Assembly (NCBI GenBank): GCA_002293105.1
Contig: DBCP01000129.1
Coordinates: 14,951 to 20,350 of the forward strand
Source: Bacteroidetes bacterium UBA955
GTDB taxonomy: Bacteria; Bacteroidota; Bacteroidia; NS11-12g; UBA955
Reading direction: 5' to 3'
Length of the DNA: 5,400 nt
Shown piece after piece: positions 1-5,400 of the stretch. Positions within the stretch are counted from its first letter, which is position 1. Every line of letters starts with the position of its first letter. The notes under the pieces were generated by a model, which did not search any database, was not told the origin of the DNA, and saw only the letters and a program-made list of their open reading frames with translations. A program made the position numbers and the translations under genes.

Positions 1-282
1 TTGGGTGTGCCATTCAACATCGCGAGTTATGCTTTATTGACCTTGATGATGGCGCAAGTGTGTGGATTGCAACCGGGTGATTTTGTACATACGTTTGGCG
101 ATGCGCATATTTATAGCAACCACATGGATCAGGTTCAGTTGCAGTTGTCGCGGGAGCCCAGGCCCTATCCAACCATGAAATTGAACCCTGACGTGAAGGA
201 TTTGTTCGATTTCAAATTTGAAGATTTTACGTTGGAGGGATACGATCCCCACCCTGGAATCAAGGCACCGGTGGCCGTTTAA
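1..282 (+). CDS. thyA: Thymidylate synthase, C-terminal part (5' end outside window)
   Basis: Thymidylate synthase methylates dUMP to dTMP in the cytoplasm, using 5,10-methylenetetrahydrofolate and releasing dihydrofolate. The visible 93 residues align without gaps to the end of E. coli ThyA (264 residues, from memory), corresponding to about residues 172-264. [10 protein letters not shown] carries the dUMP-contacting Asn (E. coli N177). The run [12 protein letters not shown] carries the His and Tyr that hold the nucleotide sugar (E. coli H207 and Y209). SREPRP and the ending [14 protein letters not shown] are family hallmarks, and the terminal Val matches the conserved Val/Ile that closes over the active site. 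The catalytic Cys lies upstream, outside the window. The TTG at base 1 is an internal Leu codon, not a start. The stop is TAA at 280-282. No dihydrofolate reductase gene follows, although folA is a frequent neighbour. The identification is secure. Confidence 0.97.
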   Translation: MGVPFNIASYALLTLMMAQVCGLQPGDFVHTFGDAHIYSNHMDQVQLQLSREPRPYPTMKLNPDVKDLFDFKFEDFTLEGYDPHPGIKAPVAV

Positions 283-303
283 CCGGTTAATTCGTCGAAC
301 GGC
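274..303. repeat. Inverted repeat and palindrome at the thyA stop codon, possible weak terminator
   Basis: The 12-base perfect palindrome TTAACCGGTTAA (279-290) overlaps the thyA stop codon. Around it, GCCGTT (274-279) is complementary to AACGGC (298-303), so the transcript could fold with a six-pair stem. No T-run follows, so it is not a classical intrinsic terminator. It could stabilise the mRNA 3' end, bind a dimeric protein, or be chance. The pairing is seen in the sequence; any function is inference. Confidence 0.25.
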
Positions 304-338
304 GAGGGTAGTTCGGTGATATTCCTATTACACATTCG

Positions 339-346
339 TAAATTTG
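339..346 (+). promoter_or_regulatory. Bacteroidota-type -7 promoter box for the receptor operon
   Basis: TAAATTTG matches the Bacteroidota primary-sigma -7 consensus TAnnTTTG exactly and is followed by TACC. It ends only seven bases before the ATG at 354. A transcription start a few bases past the box would give a leader of nearly zero length. No clean TTG lies at the usual -33 distance; TTCGG at 312-316 is the nearest similar sequence, about 23 bases upstream of the box. The same box with the same flank precedes the gene at 4931. Confidence 0.6.
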
Positions 347-353
347 TACCTTT

Positions 354-2759
354 ATGAATTGTCGATTACTAGATCATTTGTGTAGAATCGGGTGTTTGTT
401 GATTGGTTTGATTACCACTGCGGTTCAAGCGCAAACCCCATCTCAAAAAGCAAGTATTAGCGGTTATCTTCGGGAGAAGAGCAGCGGTGAAATGTTGGGT
501 AATGTGGTGGTTGCTGCGGCGCCGAGCAATACGCGAACTTTATCGAACAGCTATGGATTCTTTTCAATTACCTTGGCCAAAGGACAGTCACAGTGGGTGT
601 ATTTCCGGTTCCCGGGATTTGATACCGATAGTTTGTATTGGTCGGCCAAGTCGGATACGGCAGTAAACATTGAATTGTCGGCTAGGCAAGCGGTAGAATC
701 GATGGGTGCCGTGGAAATTCGTGCGAAAAAGACCACGATAGCGGATCGAGCAGACATGAGTAGAATAGATATTCCCGTGCAGCAGATCAAAGACATTCCG
801 GCGTTGTTGGGTGAAAAAGATGTCATGAAGGTGATTCAGTTGATGCCAGGGGTACAAAAAGGCGGTGAAGGACAGTCGGGCATCTATGTTCGCGGTGGGG
901 GTCCAGACCAGAATTTGATTGTGTTGGATGAGGCCATAGTATACAATGCGAGTCATTTGTTTGGGTTCTTTTCGCTGTTCAACGGCGATGCCTTGCGGAG
1001 TGTGGAATTGGTAAAGGGTGGTTTTCCATCGCGGTATGGCGGACGGTTATCGAGTGTGATCGACATGAACATGAAAGAGGGTAACTATAAGAAGTTTGCT
1101 GGTGAGGTGGGTATCGGCGTGATAAGTTCTAGGGCGGTTTTCGAAGGTCCGATTGTCAAAGGCAAAAGCTCTTTCATGGTATCTGGAAGACGTACGTACT
1201 TGGATGCCTTGGTGCAACCTTTGATTATGGCGAGTACTGATGGGGCCAATGCTGGATATTACTTCTATGACATGAACGCCAAGGCCAATTACATTTTATC
1301 GAACAAAGACAAATTGTATGTGTCGGGCTATTTTGGGCGCGACAAATTTTACCTCAACGACAAACAGAATCAATCGCAGTTCAAGACCAATTTTGGCTGG
1401 GGAAATAGCACCTTGACGGGTCGTTGGAACCATCAATTTAATCCGCGCACATTTGCGAATGCCGCTTTGATTTATAGTCATTACGATTTGAGCATTAATA
1501 TTTTGCAAAAGGAAAACGACACCAGTCAGTTCGAGTTGGGCTATTCCAGTACCATCAACGATTATGGTGTGAAATACGACGTGGATTATCGCCCCAATCC
1601 GAAGCACATGGTAAGGGCGGGTTTTTCAACCATTAACCATCAGTTTAGTCCCAGCGCCATCGTATTGAAAGTGGGATCAAATTTCAATTTCAACCGCAAA
1701 ATTAAGGTGATCAATACCTATGAGAGTGGGGTATACGTGGAGGATCAGTGGCGGGAAGGGGCTTGGAATTTTTATCCTGGGATGCGGGTGAGTCATTATG
1801 TGGTGGATGGCAAGCAGCTAATCAATCCTGAGCCAAGGATGAGTTTGGCCTATAACATTCGAAAGGATTTGGCATTGAAGGGCAGCTATGCGTTGATGAA
1901 TCAGTACATCCATTTGTTGAGTAGCACGGGGATTGGCCTACCAACAGATTTGTGGGTGCCAGCGACGGCGAATGTGAAACCCATGCAGAGTCAACAGTTG
2001 GCCGCCGGTATCGCCAAGGATTTTAACAAGGGCTATTCGTTGAGTGTTGAGGGTTATTACAAGACCATGACAAACGTAATCACCTACAAAGAGGGGGCAT
2101 CCTTTCTTCTGGGCGATGATTTCTTTAATCCAGGTGTACCCACAAACGACAAGGCGTGGGAGAGTCAGGTTACCAGCGGATTGGGTTGGAGCTATGGCGC
2201 TGAGGTGTTTTTACAGAAACAAGTGGGTAAATTGAGTGGTTGGATTGGGTACACGTTGAGTTGGACGCAATTGCAATTTGATGAAGTGAATCAAGGAATA
2301 AAGTACTATGCAAAATACGATCGCAGACACGATGCTTCTATTGTGTGTATTTACCGTTTGAATAAGTTGTTTACGGCTTCGGCTACCTGGGTTTATGGCA
2401 CGGGCAATGCGATCACGATGCCCCAAGGGTATCTGCGCGGTTCTGGGCATTACATGGGCTCTTTTCCCGAAGTTTGGGATGCAGCAAGCGGGTTTTTCAA
2501 CAATGAGTTGATTGACTATGGCAAGCGCAACAGCTTCAGAATGGAGGCATATCACCGTTTGGATGTGGGTTTGCAGTTTAAAAAGGAAAAAACACGAGGC
2601 ATTCAAACCTGGGAATTGAGTTTTTATAATGCGTACAATCGTTTCAATCCGTTCTTTTACTACGGACAACTGAACGATGCGGGAACCGTTAGGACCTTGA
2701 AAAAGGCAACATTGTTTCCCATGATACCTTCTTTGAGTTGGACCTTTAAATTTCGTTAA
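354..2759 (+). CDS. TonB-dependent outer-membrane receptor with N-terminal carboxypeptidase-regulatory-like domain
   Basis: This is an 801-residue outer-membrane active transporter or receptor, energised through TonB; its ligand is unknown. Residues 1-26 form a signal peptide with a hydrophobic run (about 14-24) and a probable signal-peptidase I site after VQA. About 33-108 is a CarboxypepD-reg-like beta-sandwich (ISGYLREKSSGE, NSYGFFSI), typical of Bacteroidota receptors. The plug spans about 136-242, with IQLMPGVQKGGEGQSG, YVRGGGPDQNLIVLDEA and the conserved SVELVKGGFPSRYGGRLSSV. About 245-801 is the beta-barrel, rich in alternating aromatic and polar strands and ending SWTFKFR. ATG at 354 is the only in-frame start that preserves the signal peptide, and it lies just after a promoter box. 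The next gene begins eight bases downstream and encodes a lipoprotein. It lacks a SusD partner and nearby glycan-degrading enzymes, so I do not call it SusC. Oddity: the signal peptide holds three Cys (3, 10, 14). Confidence 0.93.
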   Translation: MNCRLLDHLCRIGCLLIGLITTAVQAQTPSQKASISGYLREKSSGEMLGNVVVAAAPSNTRTLSNSYGFFSITLAKGQSQWVYFRFPGFDTDSLYWSAKSDTAVNIELSARQAVESMGAVEIRAKKTTIADRADMSRIDIPVQQIKDIPALLGEKDVMKVIQLMPGVQKGGEGQSGIYVRGGGPDQNLIVLDEAIVYNASHLFGFFSLFNGDALRSVELVKGGFPSRYGGRLSSVIDMNMKEGNYKKFAGEVGIGVISSRAVFEGPIVKGKSSFMVSGRRTYLDALVQPLIMASTDGANAGYYFYDMNAKANYILSNKDKLYVSGYFGRDKFYLNDKQNQSQFKTNFGWGNSTLTGRWNHQFNPRTFANAALIYSHYDLSINILQKENDTSQFELGYSSTINDYGVKYDVDYRPNPKHMVRAGFSTINHQFSPSAIVLKVGSNFNFNRKIKVINTYESGVYVEDQWREGAWNFYPGMRVSHYVVDGKQLINPEPRMSLAYNIRKDLALKGSYALMNQYIHLLSSTGIGLPTDLWVPATANVKPMQSQQLAAGIAKDFNKGYSLSVEGYYKTMTNVITYKEGASFLLGDDFFNPGVPTNDKAWESQVTSGLGWSYGAEVFLQKQVGKLSGWIGYTLSWTQLQFDEVNQGIKYYAKYDRRHDASIVCIYRLNKLFTASATWVYGTGNAITMPQGYLRGSGHYMGSFPEVWDAASGFFNNELIDYGKRNSFRMEAYHRLDVGLQFKKEKTRGIQTWELSFYNAYNRFNPFFYYGQLNDAGTVRTLKKATLFPMIPSLSWTFKFR

Positions 2760-2767
2760 TTGAGCAC

Positions 2768-3664
2768 ATGAAAAAGTATTTTTTCCATTGGATATTGGGG
2801 TTGCTGCTGGTGGCAAACACGGGTTGTTATGATCAAGATGCAGAGGTTGATTTGCCAACCTACAACAAACGCACAGCGATCACCTGTTATTTGTCGCCCA
2901 AGGATCAAAACATTACGGTTGAGTTGGGCCATACAATGCCGTATTTCGGTAAGCAAACCAGTGAAATTCCGCGGATTGGTGATGCAAGAGTGACCATCAC
3001 AGATTTAACAGCCAGTAAATCAGTCGTTTTGCCGTTTGATTCCTCCATTATGTTGTATCGAATCAGGGCGTTTGCTTTGCCCATTGTAAATGGTCATGAG
3101 TACCGGGTGGATGTAATCATGAAAGACGGAACCGTTCATTGGTCAAAGACCACAGTACCGCCGGCCTTGAAAGAGAACGATTTGACAATTGGTGAGTATC
3201 GCATTGGTAAATTGGCAACCAATGACTGGGGTGGGCAAGAGGTGAATGTGGGTTTGGAGTTAAAATCGGGTACTACCTTGAGTGGATTTTATTACGCACC
3301 CAAATTTGAAATGGTGTTGGAAGATGGAATTGGCGATTTTTATGGTACGGAGTTGTTTTTTAGCAACGAAGGCATTGCCGAGGGAAAAACGGCCGATACG
3401 TTGCGCTATTTGTTCAATGACCGCATTTTTATGGGTGGCTTTGGTGGCGGTGGAAGCAGTACCGCCACAGATCCATTGACATTGAGAGAGGTTGTCGGAA
3501 CTTTCTGGGTGATGGACGAGGGCTACAAGGAGCGGTACTTGCGTGATTTGCAAATCTCAGACAATCCTTTTGCCGAGCCCGTGCTGTTGTTCTCCAATTG
3601 GAGCAACGACGCGGTGGGTGCCTTGGGTTCTTACGATTGGATAGAAACCTCTTTGGTGCCTTAA
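2768..3664 (+). CDS. DUF4249-like outer-membrane lipoprotein, receptor partner
   Basis: This 298-residue protein is predicted to be a lipoprotein. It has Lys2-Lys3, a hydrophobic stretch at about 8-16, and a lipobox-like N-T-G-C with Cys20 as the lipidated residue; the -3 position is Asn rather than the usual Leu. After a short acidic linker come beta-rich segments: TAITCYLSP, GDARVTITDL (a family-like strand, 71-80), and GHEYRVDV plus KTTVPP (109-132), matching the usual layout of DUF4249 proteins. The C-terminal part, with NPFAEPVLLFSN (266-277) and GALGSYDW (284-291), also resembles that family. A glycine-rich loop lies at 223-231. DUF4249 genes commonly follow TonB-dependent receptors of this type, and here the spacing is eight bases, so co-transcription is very likely. 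A role as a surface or periplasmic accessory subunit is inference; no biochemical function is known to me. There is no clear Shine-Dalgarno before the ATG, as usual in this phylum. Confidence 0.82.
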   Translation: MKKYFFHWILGLLLVANTGCYDQDAEVDLPTYNKRTAITCYLSPKDQNITVELGHTMPYFGKQTSEIPRIGDARVTITDLTASKSVVLPFDSSIMLYRIRAFALPIVNGHEYRVDVIMKDGTVHWSKTTVPPALKENDLTIGEYRIGKLATNDWGGQEVNVGLELKSGTTLSGFYYAPKFEMVLEDGIGDFYGTELFFSNEGIAEGKTADTLRYLFNDRIFMGGFGGGGSSTATDPLTLREVVGTFWVMDEGYKERYLRDLQISDNPFAEPVLLFSNWSNDAVGALGSYDWIETSLVP

Positions 3665-3696
3665 AGCCCTTCGCCGTTAGGCGGCGGCTTCCGGCG
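3664..3696 (+). terminator. GC-rich hairpin after the lipoprotein gene, possible terminator
   Basis: Starting on the last base of the stop codon, AAGCC (3664-3668) can pair with GGCTT (3686-3690), enclosing an inner GCCG/CGGC stem (3673-3676 with 3682-3685) with loop TTAGG. CGCCG at 3672-3676 can alternatively pair with CGGCG at 3682-3686 or at 3692-3696, so competing folds exist. No T-run follows, so intrinsic termination is uncertain. Its position suggests the 3' end of the receptor-lipoprotein transcript. Confidence 0.35.
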
Positions 3697-3729
3697 ATTC
3701 CACTATTGTAGTCATGTGGATTCATTGAT

Positions 3730-3759
3730 TTGTCAAATGAGGAAGCTTGTTTGAATTTC
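3730..3759 (+). promoter_or_regulatory. Weak promoter-like sequence before the arginase-fold gene
   Basis: TGAATTTC (3752-3759) ends seven bases before the ATG at 3767, the same spacing as the exact box in front of the receptor gene, but it differs from TAnnTTTG at two positions. A TTG at 3730-3732 lies 19 bases upstream of it, which suits a -33 element. A separate near-match, TTGATTTG, lies at 3725-3732. Either could be the promoter, or expression may come from upstream read-through. The evidence is weak. Confidence 0.2.
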
Positions 3760-3766
3760 GTATTGC

Positions 3767-4855
3767 ATGTTGGACGCATTTTTTACTTCCATTGATGAGT
3801 CGGTTTGGGCCCCCCACCGCGATCGCAAAGAAACGGTTGGTGGCAAACTGTTGGTACATGGGAAGTCGTTCCCGAAATTGAAGAAAACCAAACTGGCCTT
3901 GATTGGCAATGGTCCGGAGGCCGATGCCTTTCGCAAATCCTTTTATCGATTGCAATGGCGATTTGGCGATTTGGTCATGGCAGATTTGGGCAATTTGGTG
4001 GAGACAGAAGATGAAACGCAGCGACAGTTTGCTTTGAGCGAGGCCATGGGTGAATTGCTGGGGATGGGAATACATGTGGTGGTAGTTGGTGGTAGCGCAG
4101 GACTTATGTATGGACATTACAAGGCTTACCGACAGCATGATACACCCGTTGAGATAGTTCAGGTTGCACCCGGTATTGATATGGAAGAGGGAACCCCTTT
4201 GCGCTCTATTTTGGTGGAAAAACCGTCGAATTTATTCAACATTGATTTCTTGGGCACGCAAGCCTATTTTATATCGGAGAGCACGGCGGCATTGTTAGAA
4301 AAAATGTACTTCGAAAACCACCGTTTAGGGGAAGTTCGGGATGCGATTGAGGAAACAGAGCCCATTCTGCGCAGTGCGCACATGTTGCAGTTTGATATGA
4401 ATTCGATTCGCCGCTGCGATGCACCATCGACTATTTTGGGTTCGCCCAATGGGTTGTATGCGGAAGAAGCTGCCAGAATTTCGCGTTATGCTGGGATATC
4501 AAATCAGTTATCGTCGGCCTTCTTCTATGGATTAAAACCTGATGAACAGGATGAAGCAACGGTGGATTTACTGTCGCAAATGGTTTGGTATTTTGTGGAT
4601 GGTTTTACCAGTCGGTACCACGATCATCCCACCCATGATTCGACCGATTTTTTGATTTACCGAAATAGATTGAGTTCTACCGGACATGAAATCGTGTTTT
4701 ACAAGAGTCGGAAGAGCAATCGTTGGTGGATGGAAATACCGCATCCGTATGATAAGCGGACGTTTTTTATTGGCTGTTCCTACCGCGATTACGAACAAGT
4801 ATGTGCCGATGAAATGCCTGATCGTTGGTGGCGTGCTTACCAGCGTTTGATGTGA
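3767..4855 (+). CDS. Arginase/formimidoylglutamase-fold (ureohydrolase superfamily) protein with degenerate metal site
   Basis: This 362-residue protein is predicted cytoplasmic, with no signal peptide. It matches the Bacteroidota proteins usually annotated as formimidoylglutamase or arginase family: KLALIGNGPEADAFRKSFY and FGDLVMADLGNL (about 42-76), GIHVVVVGGSAGLMYGHY (101-118), RLGEVRDAIEETEPILRSAH (186-205), QFDMNSIRRCDAP (208-220), GLYAEEAARISRYAG (229-243), WYFVDGF (274-280), and HEIVFYKS with RWWMEIP and PDRWWRAYQ at the C-terminus. Canonical ureohydrolases bind two Mn2+ through GGDH, DAHxD and DxD. Here these read GGSA (108-111), APGID (134-138) and DMN (210-212), so most metal ligands are absent. 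Membership in the fold family is well supported; ureohydrolase activity is not. It may be a pseudoenzyme or have another role. The ATG at 3767 starts 102 bases after the lipoprotein gene, so it is probably a separate unit. No histidine- or arginine-degradation genes are adjacent. Confidence 0.85.
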   Translation: MLDAFFTSIDESVWAPHRDRKETVGGKLLVHGKSFPKLKKTKLALIGNGPEADAFRKSFYRLQWRFGDLVMADLGNLVETEDETQRQFALSEAMGELLGMGIHVVVVGGSAGLMYGHYKAYRQHDTPVEIVQVAPGIDMEEGTPLRSILVEKPSNLFNIDFLGTQAYFISESTAALLEKMYFENHRLGEVRDAIEETEPILRSAHMLQFDMNSIRRCDAPSTILGSPNGLYAEEAARISRYAGISNQLSSAFFYGLKPDEQDEATVDLLSQMVWYFVDGFTSRYHDHPTHDSTDFLIYRNRLSSTGHEIVFYKSRKSNRWWMEIPHPYDKRTFFIGCSYRDYEQVCADEMPDRWWRAYQRLM

Positions 4856-4869
4856 TTTTCGGCGAAATG

Positions 4870-4890
4870 CTGAACCAATTCAGATTTATT
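4870..4890 (+). terminator. Small hairpin after the arginase-fold gene, possible weak terminator
   Basis: CTGAA (4870-4874), loop CCAA and TTCAG (4879-4883) form a five-pair hairpin 14 bases after the stop codon, followed by the A/T-rich ATTTATT. The stem is short and AT-containing, so efficient termination is doubtful. The next gene has its own promoter box just downstream, which makes a transcript boundary here reasonable. Confidence 0.25.
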
Positions 4891-4914
4891 GTGTTCTACT
4901 CGACGCAACAGCGT

Positions 4915-4922
4915 TAAATTTG
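4915..4922 (+). promoter_or_regulatory. Bacteroidota-type -7 promoter box for the reductase gene
   Basis: TAAATTTG, followed by CACC, is an exact match to TAnnTTTG and ends eight bases before the ATG at 4931. A TTG at 4889-4891 could act as the -33 element, though the 23-base gap is a little longer than usual. The predicted mRNA leader is only a few bases or absent. The box and its flank are nearly identical to those at 339-350. Confidence 0.65.
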
Positions 4923-4930
4923 CACCTAAT

Positions 4931-5400
4931 ATGACAGAAGGATTTTTCCCCTTAACCGTGAAGAAATTGGTTCGTGAAACCGCGGATGCCACCACATTGT
5001 ACTTCGAAATTCCTGAAAACCTGAAAGATACCTTTGTGTATACTGCGGGACAGTATTTGACTTTTGAGGTTGAATTGGCTGGAGAGAAAGTTCGTCGTTC
5101 ATATTCATTATGCACCTATGCCGGTGTAGATGCAATGCCCGCCGTGACCGTGAAAAAGGTCGATGGTGGTAAGATGAGTAATTATTTGAATGCCGAAATC
5201 AAGGAAGGTGATGTGCTATCGGTGATGCCCCCCATGGGAAAATTTACCGTGGTTCCCGATGCTTCGCGCGCTGCGCACTATGTGTTGTTTGGTGGAGGTA
5301 GTGGTATCACGCCTGTTTTGGGTATCGCAAAAGCCGTTTTGGCGGATGAGCCCAACAGCAAGGTGACCTTGGTATACGCCAATAGAAATCCGGATTCAGT
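4931..5400 (+). CDS. PaaE-like FAD/NAD(P)H-dependent ferredoxin reductase, N-terminal part (3' end outside window)
   Basis: The visible 156 codons encode the ferredoxin-NADP reductase-type core of a flavin reductase that passes electrons from NAD(P)H through FAD. The FAD domain covers about residues 5-105: AGQYLTFEVE (39-48) and the flavin-binding RRSYSLC (55-61, general form RxYS), with GGKMSNYL (79-86) and MGKF (102-105). The NAD(P)H domain begins with FGGGSGITPVLGI (120-132), the nucleotide-binding glycine motif, then VTLVYANRN. This arrangement best resembles PaaE, the reductase of phenylacetyl-CoA epoxidase, which also has a C-terminal plant-type 2Fe-2S domain. That domain, expected after about residue 250, lies beyond the window, so a flavohemoglobin-type or other oxygenase reductase cannot be excluded. 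No paaABCD genes lie upstream. ATG at 4931 follows a promoter box by eight bases, with no Shine-Dalgarno. Confidence 0.85.
   Translation, partial: MTEGFFPLTVKKLVRETADATTLYFEIPENLKDTFVYTAGQYLTFEVELAGEKVRRSYSLCTYAGVDAMPAVTVKKVDGGKMSNYLNAEIKEGDVLSVMPPMGKFTVVPDASRAAHYVLFGGGSGITPVLGIAKAVLADEPNSKVTLVYANRNPDS

Noticed and set aside
1..3. TTG at base 1 as a start codon for a short protein
   Set aside because: It corresponds to an internal Leu (E. coli position 172) of thymidylate synthase; the gene runs in from outside the window.
2747..2754. TAAATTTC as a promoter for the lipoprotein gene
   Set aside because: It differs from the TAnnTTTG consensus at the last base, lies within the final receptor codons and is 13 bases from the ATG; the eight-base gene spacing makes co-transcription the simpler reading.
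2211..2858. Long antisense open frame (215 codons) opposite the receptor 3' end and lipoprotein start
   Set aside because: It lies wholly opposite well-supported coding sequence, shows no recognisable domain, and its composition (many His, Gln, Asn, Pro) is what reverse-reading TTG-rich genes produces.
354..3664. SusC/SusD-type polysaccharide utilisation locus
   Set aside because: The lipoprotein has no SusD features, and no glycoside hydrolase, sulfatase or regulator is nearby.
3720..3740. Imperfect hairpin CATTGA-TTTG-TCAAATG as a regulatory RNA structure
   Set aside because: It is short, A/T-rich and has a bulge; such pairings are expected by chance in this composition.
3805..4014. Alternative + strand frame inside the arginase-fold gene
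   Set aside because: The frame at 3767-4855 matches a known protein family throughout; this overlap has no family resemblance.
3429..4138. Antisense open frames spanning the lipoprotein end, the gap and the arginase-fold gene start
   Set aside because: They overlap two supported genes, have no domain signature or promoter box, and are Arg/Pro/Ser- or His/Gln-rich like shadow frames.
1..5400. Insertion sequence, CRISPR array, tRNA/rRNA or phage attachment site
   Set aside because: No transposase, spaced direct repeats, tRNA cloverleaf or integrase-like sequence was found; nearly all bases belong to five ordinary + strand genes.

Overview
The window looks like chromosomal DNA from a member of the Bacteroidota. 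The supporting signs are a TonB-dependent receptor with an N-terminal carboxypeptidase-regulatory-like domain followed by a DUF4249-type lipoprotein, a degenerate arginase-fold protein of a kind typical of this phylum, no Shine-Dalgarno sequences in front of the genes, and promoter boxes of the Bacteroidota form TAnnTTTG. Base composition is intermediate and leucine is mostly encoded by TTG. I cannot name a genus. All five genes are on the + strand and the window is densely coding, with no gap above about 105 bases.

Layout: (1) 1-282 is the C-terminal third of thymidylate synthase (thyA), cut by the left edge. (2) 283-353 is a short gap with palindromic sequence at the thyA stop and a promoter box TAAATTTG seven bases before the next start. 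(3) 354-2759 is an 801-residue outer-membrane TonB-dependent receptor. (4) 2768-3664, eight bases later, is a DUF4249-like lipoprotein, so the two very likely form one transcription unit and one outer-membrane assembly. (5) 3665-3766 holds a GC-rich hairpin directly after the lipoprotein stop and weak promoter-like sequence before the next gene. (6) 3767-4855 is a 362-residue arginase/formimidoylglutamase-fold protein whose metal-binding motifs are almost completely eroded. (7) 4856-4930 has a small hairpin and a second TAAATTTG promoter box. (8) 4931-5400 is the first 156 codons of a PaaE-like FAD/NAD(P)H reductase, cut by the right edge.

Working together: the receptor and lipoprotein are the only clear functional pair, probably importing or binding an unknown ligand at the outer membrane. 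ThyA (dTMP synthesis), the arginase-fold protein and the reductase look like independent housekeeping or accessory genes. No mobile element, tRNA, rRNA, CRISPR array or integration signature was seen. I see no wholly new system. The best leads are the metal-site-less arginase-fold protein, the orphan receptor/lipoprotein pair, and the two near-identical promoter boxes that predict leaderless or almost leaderless mRNAs.
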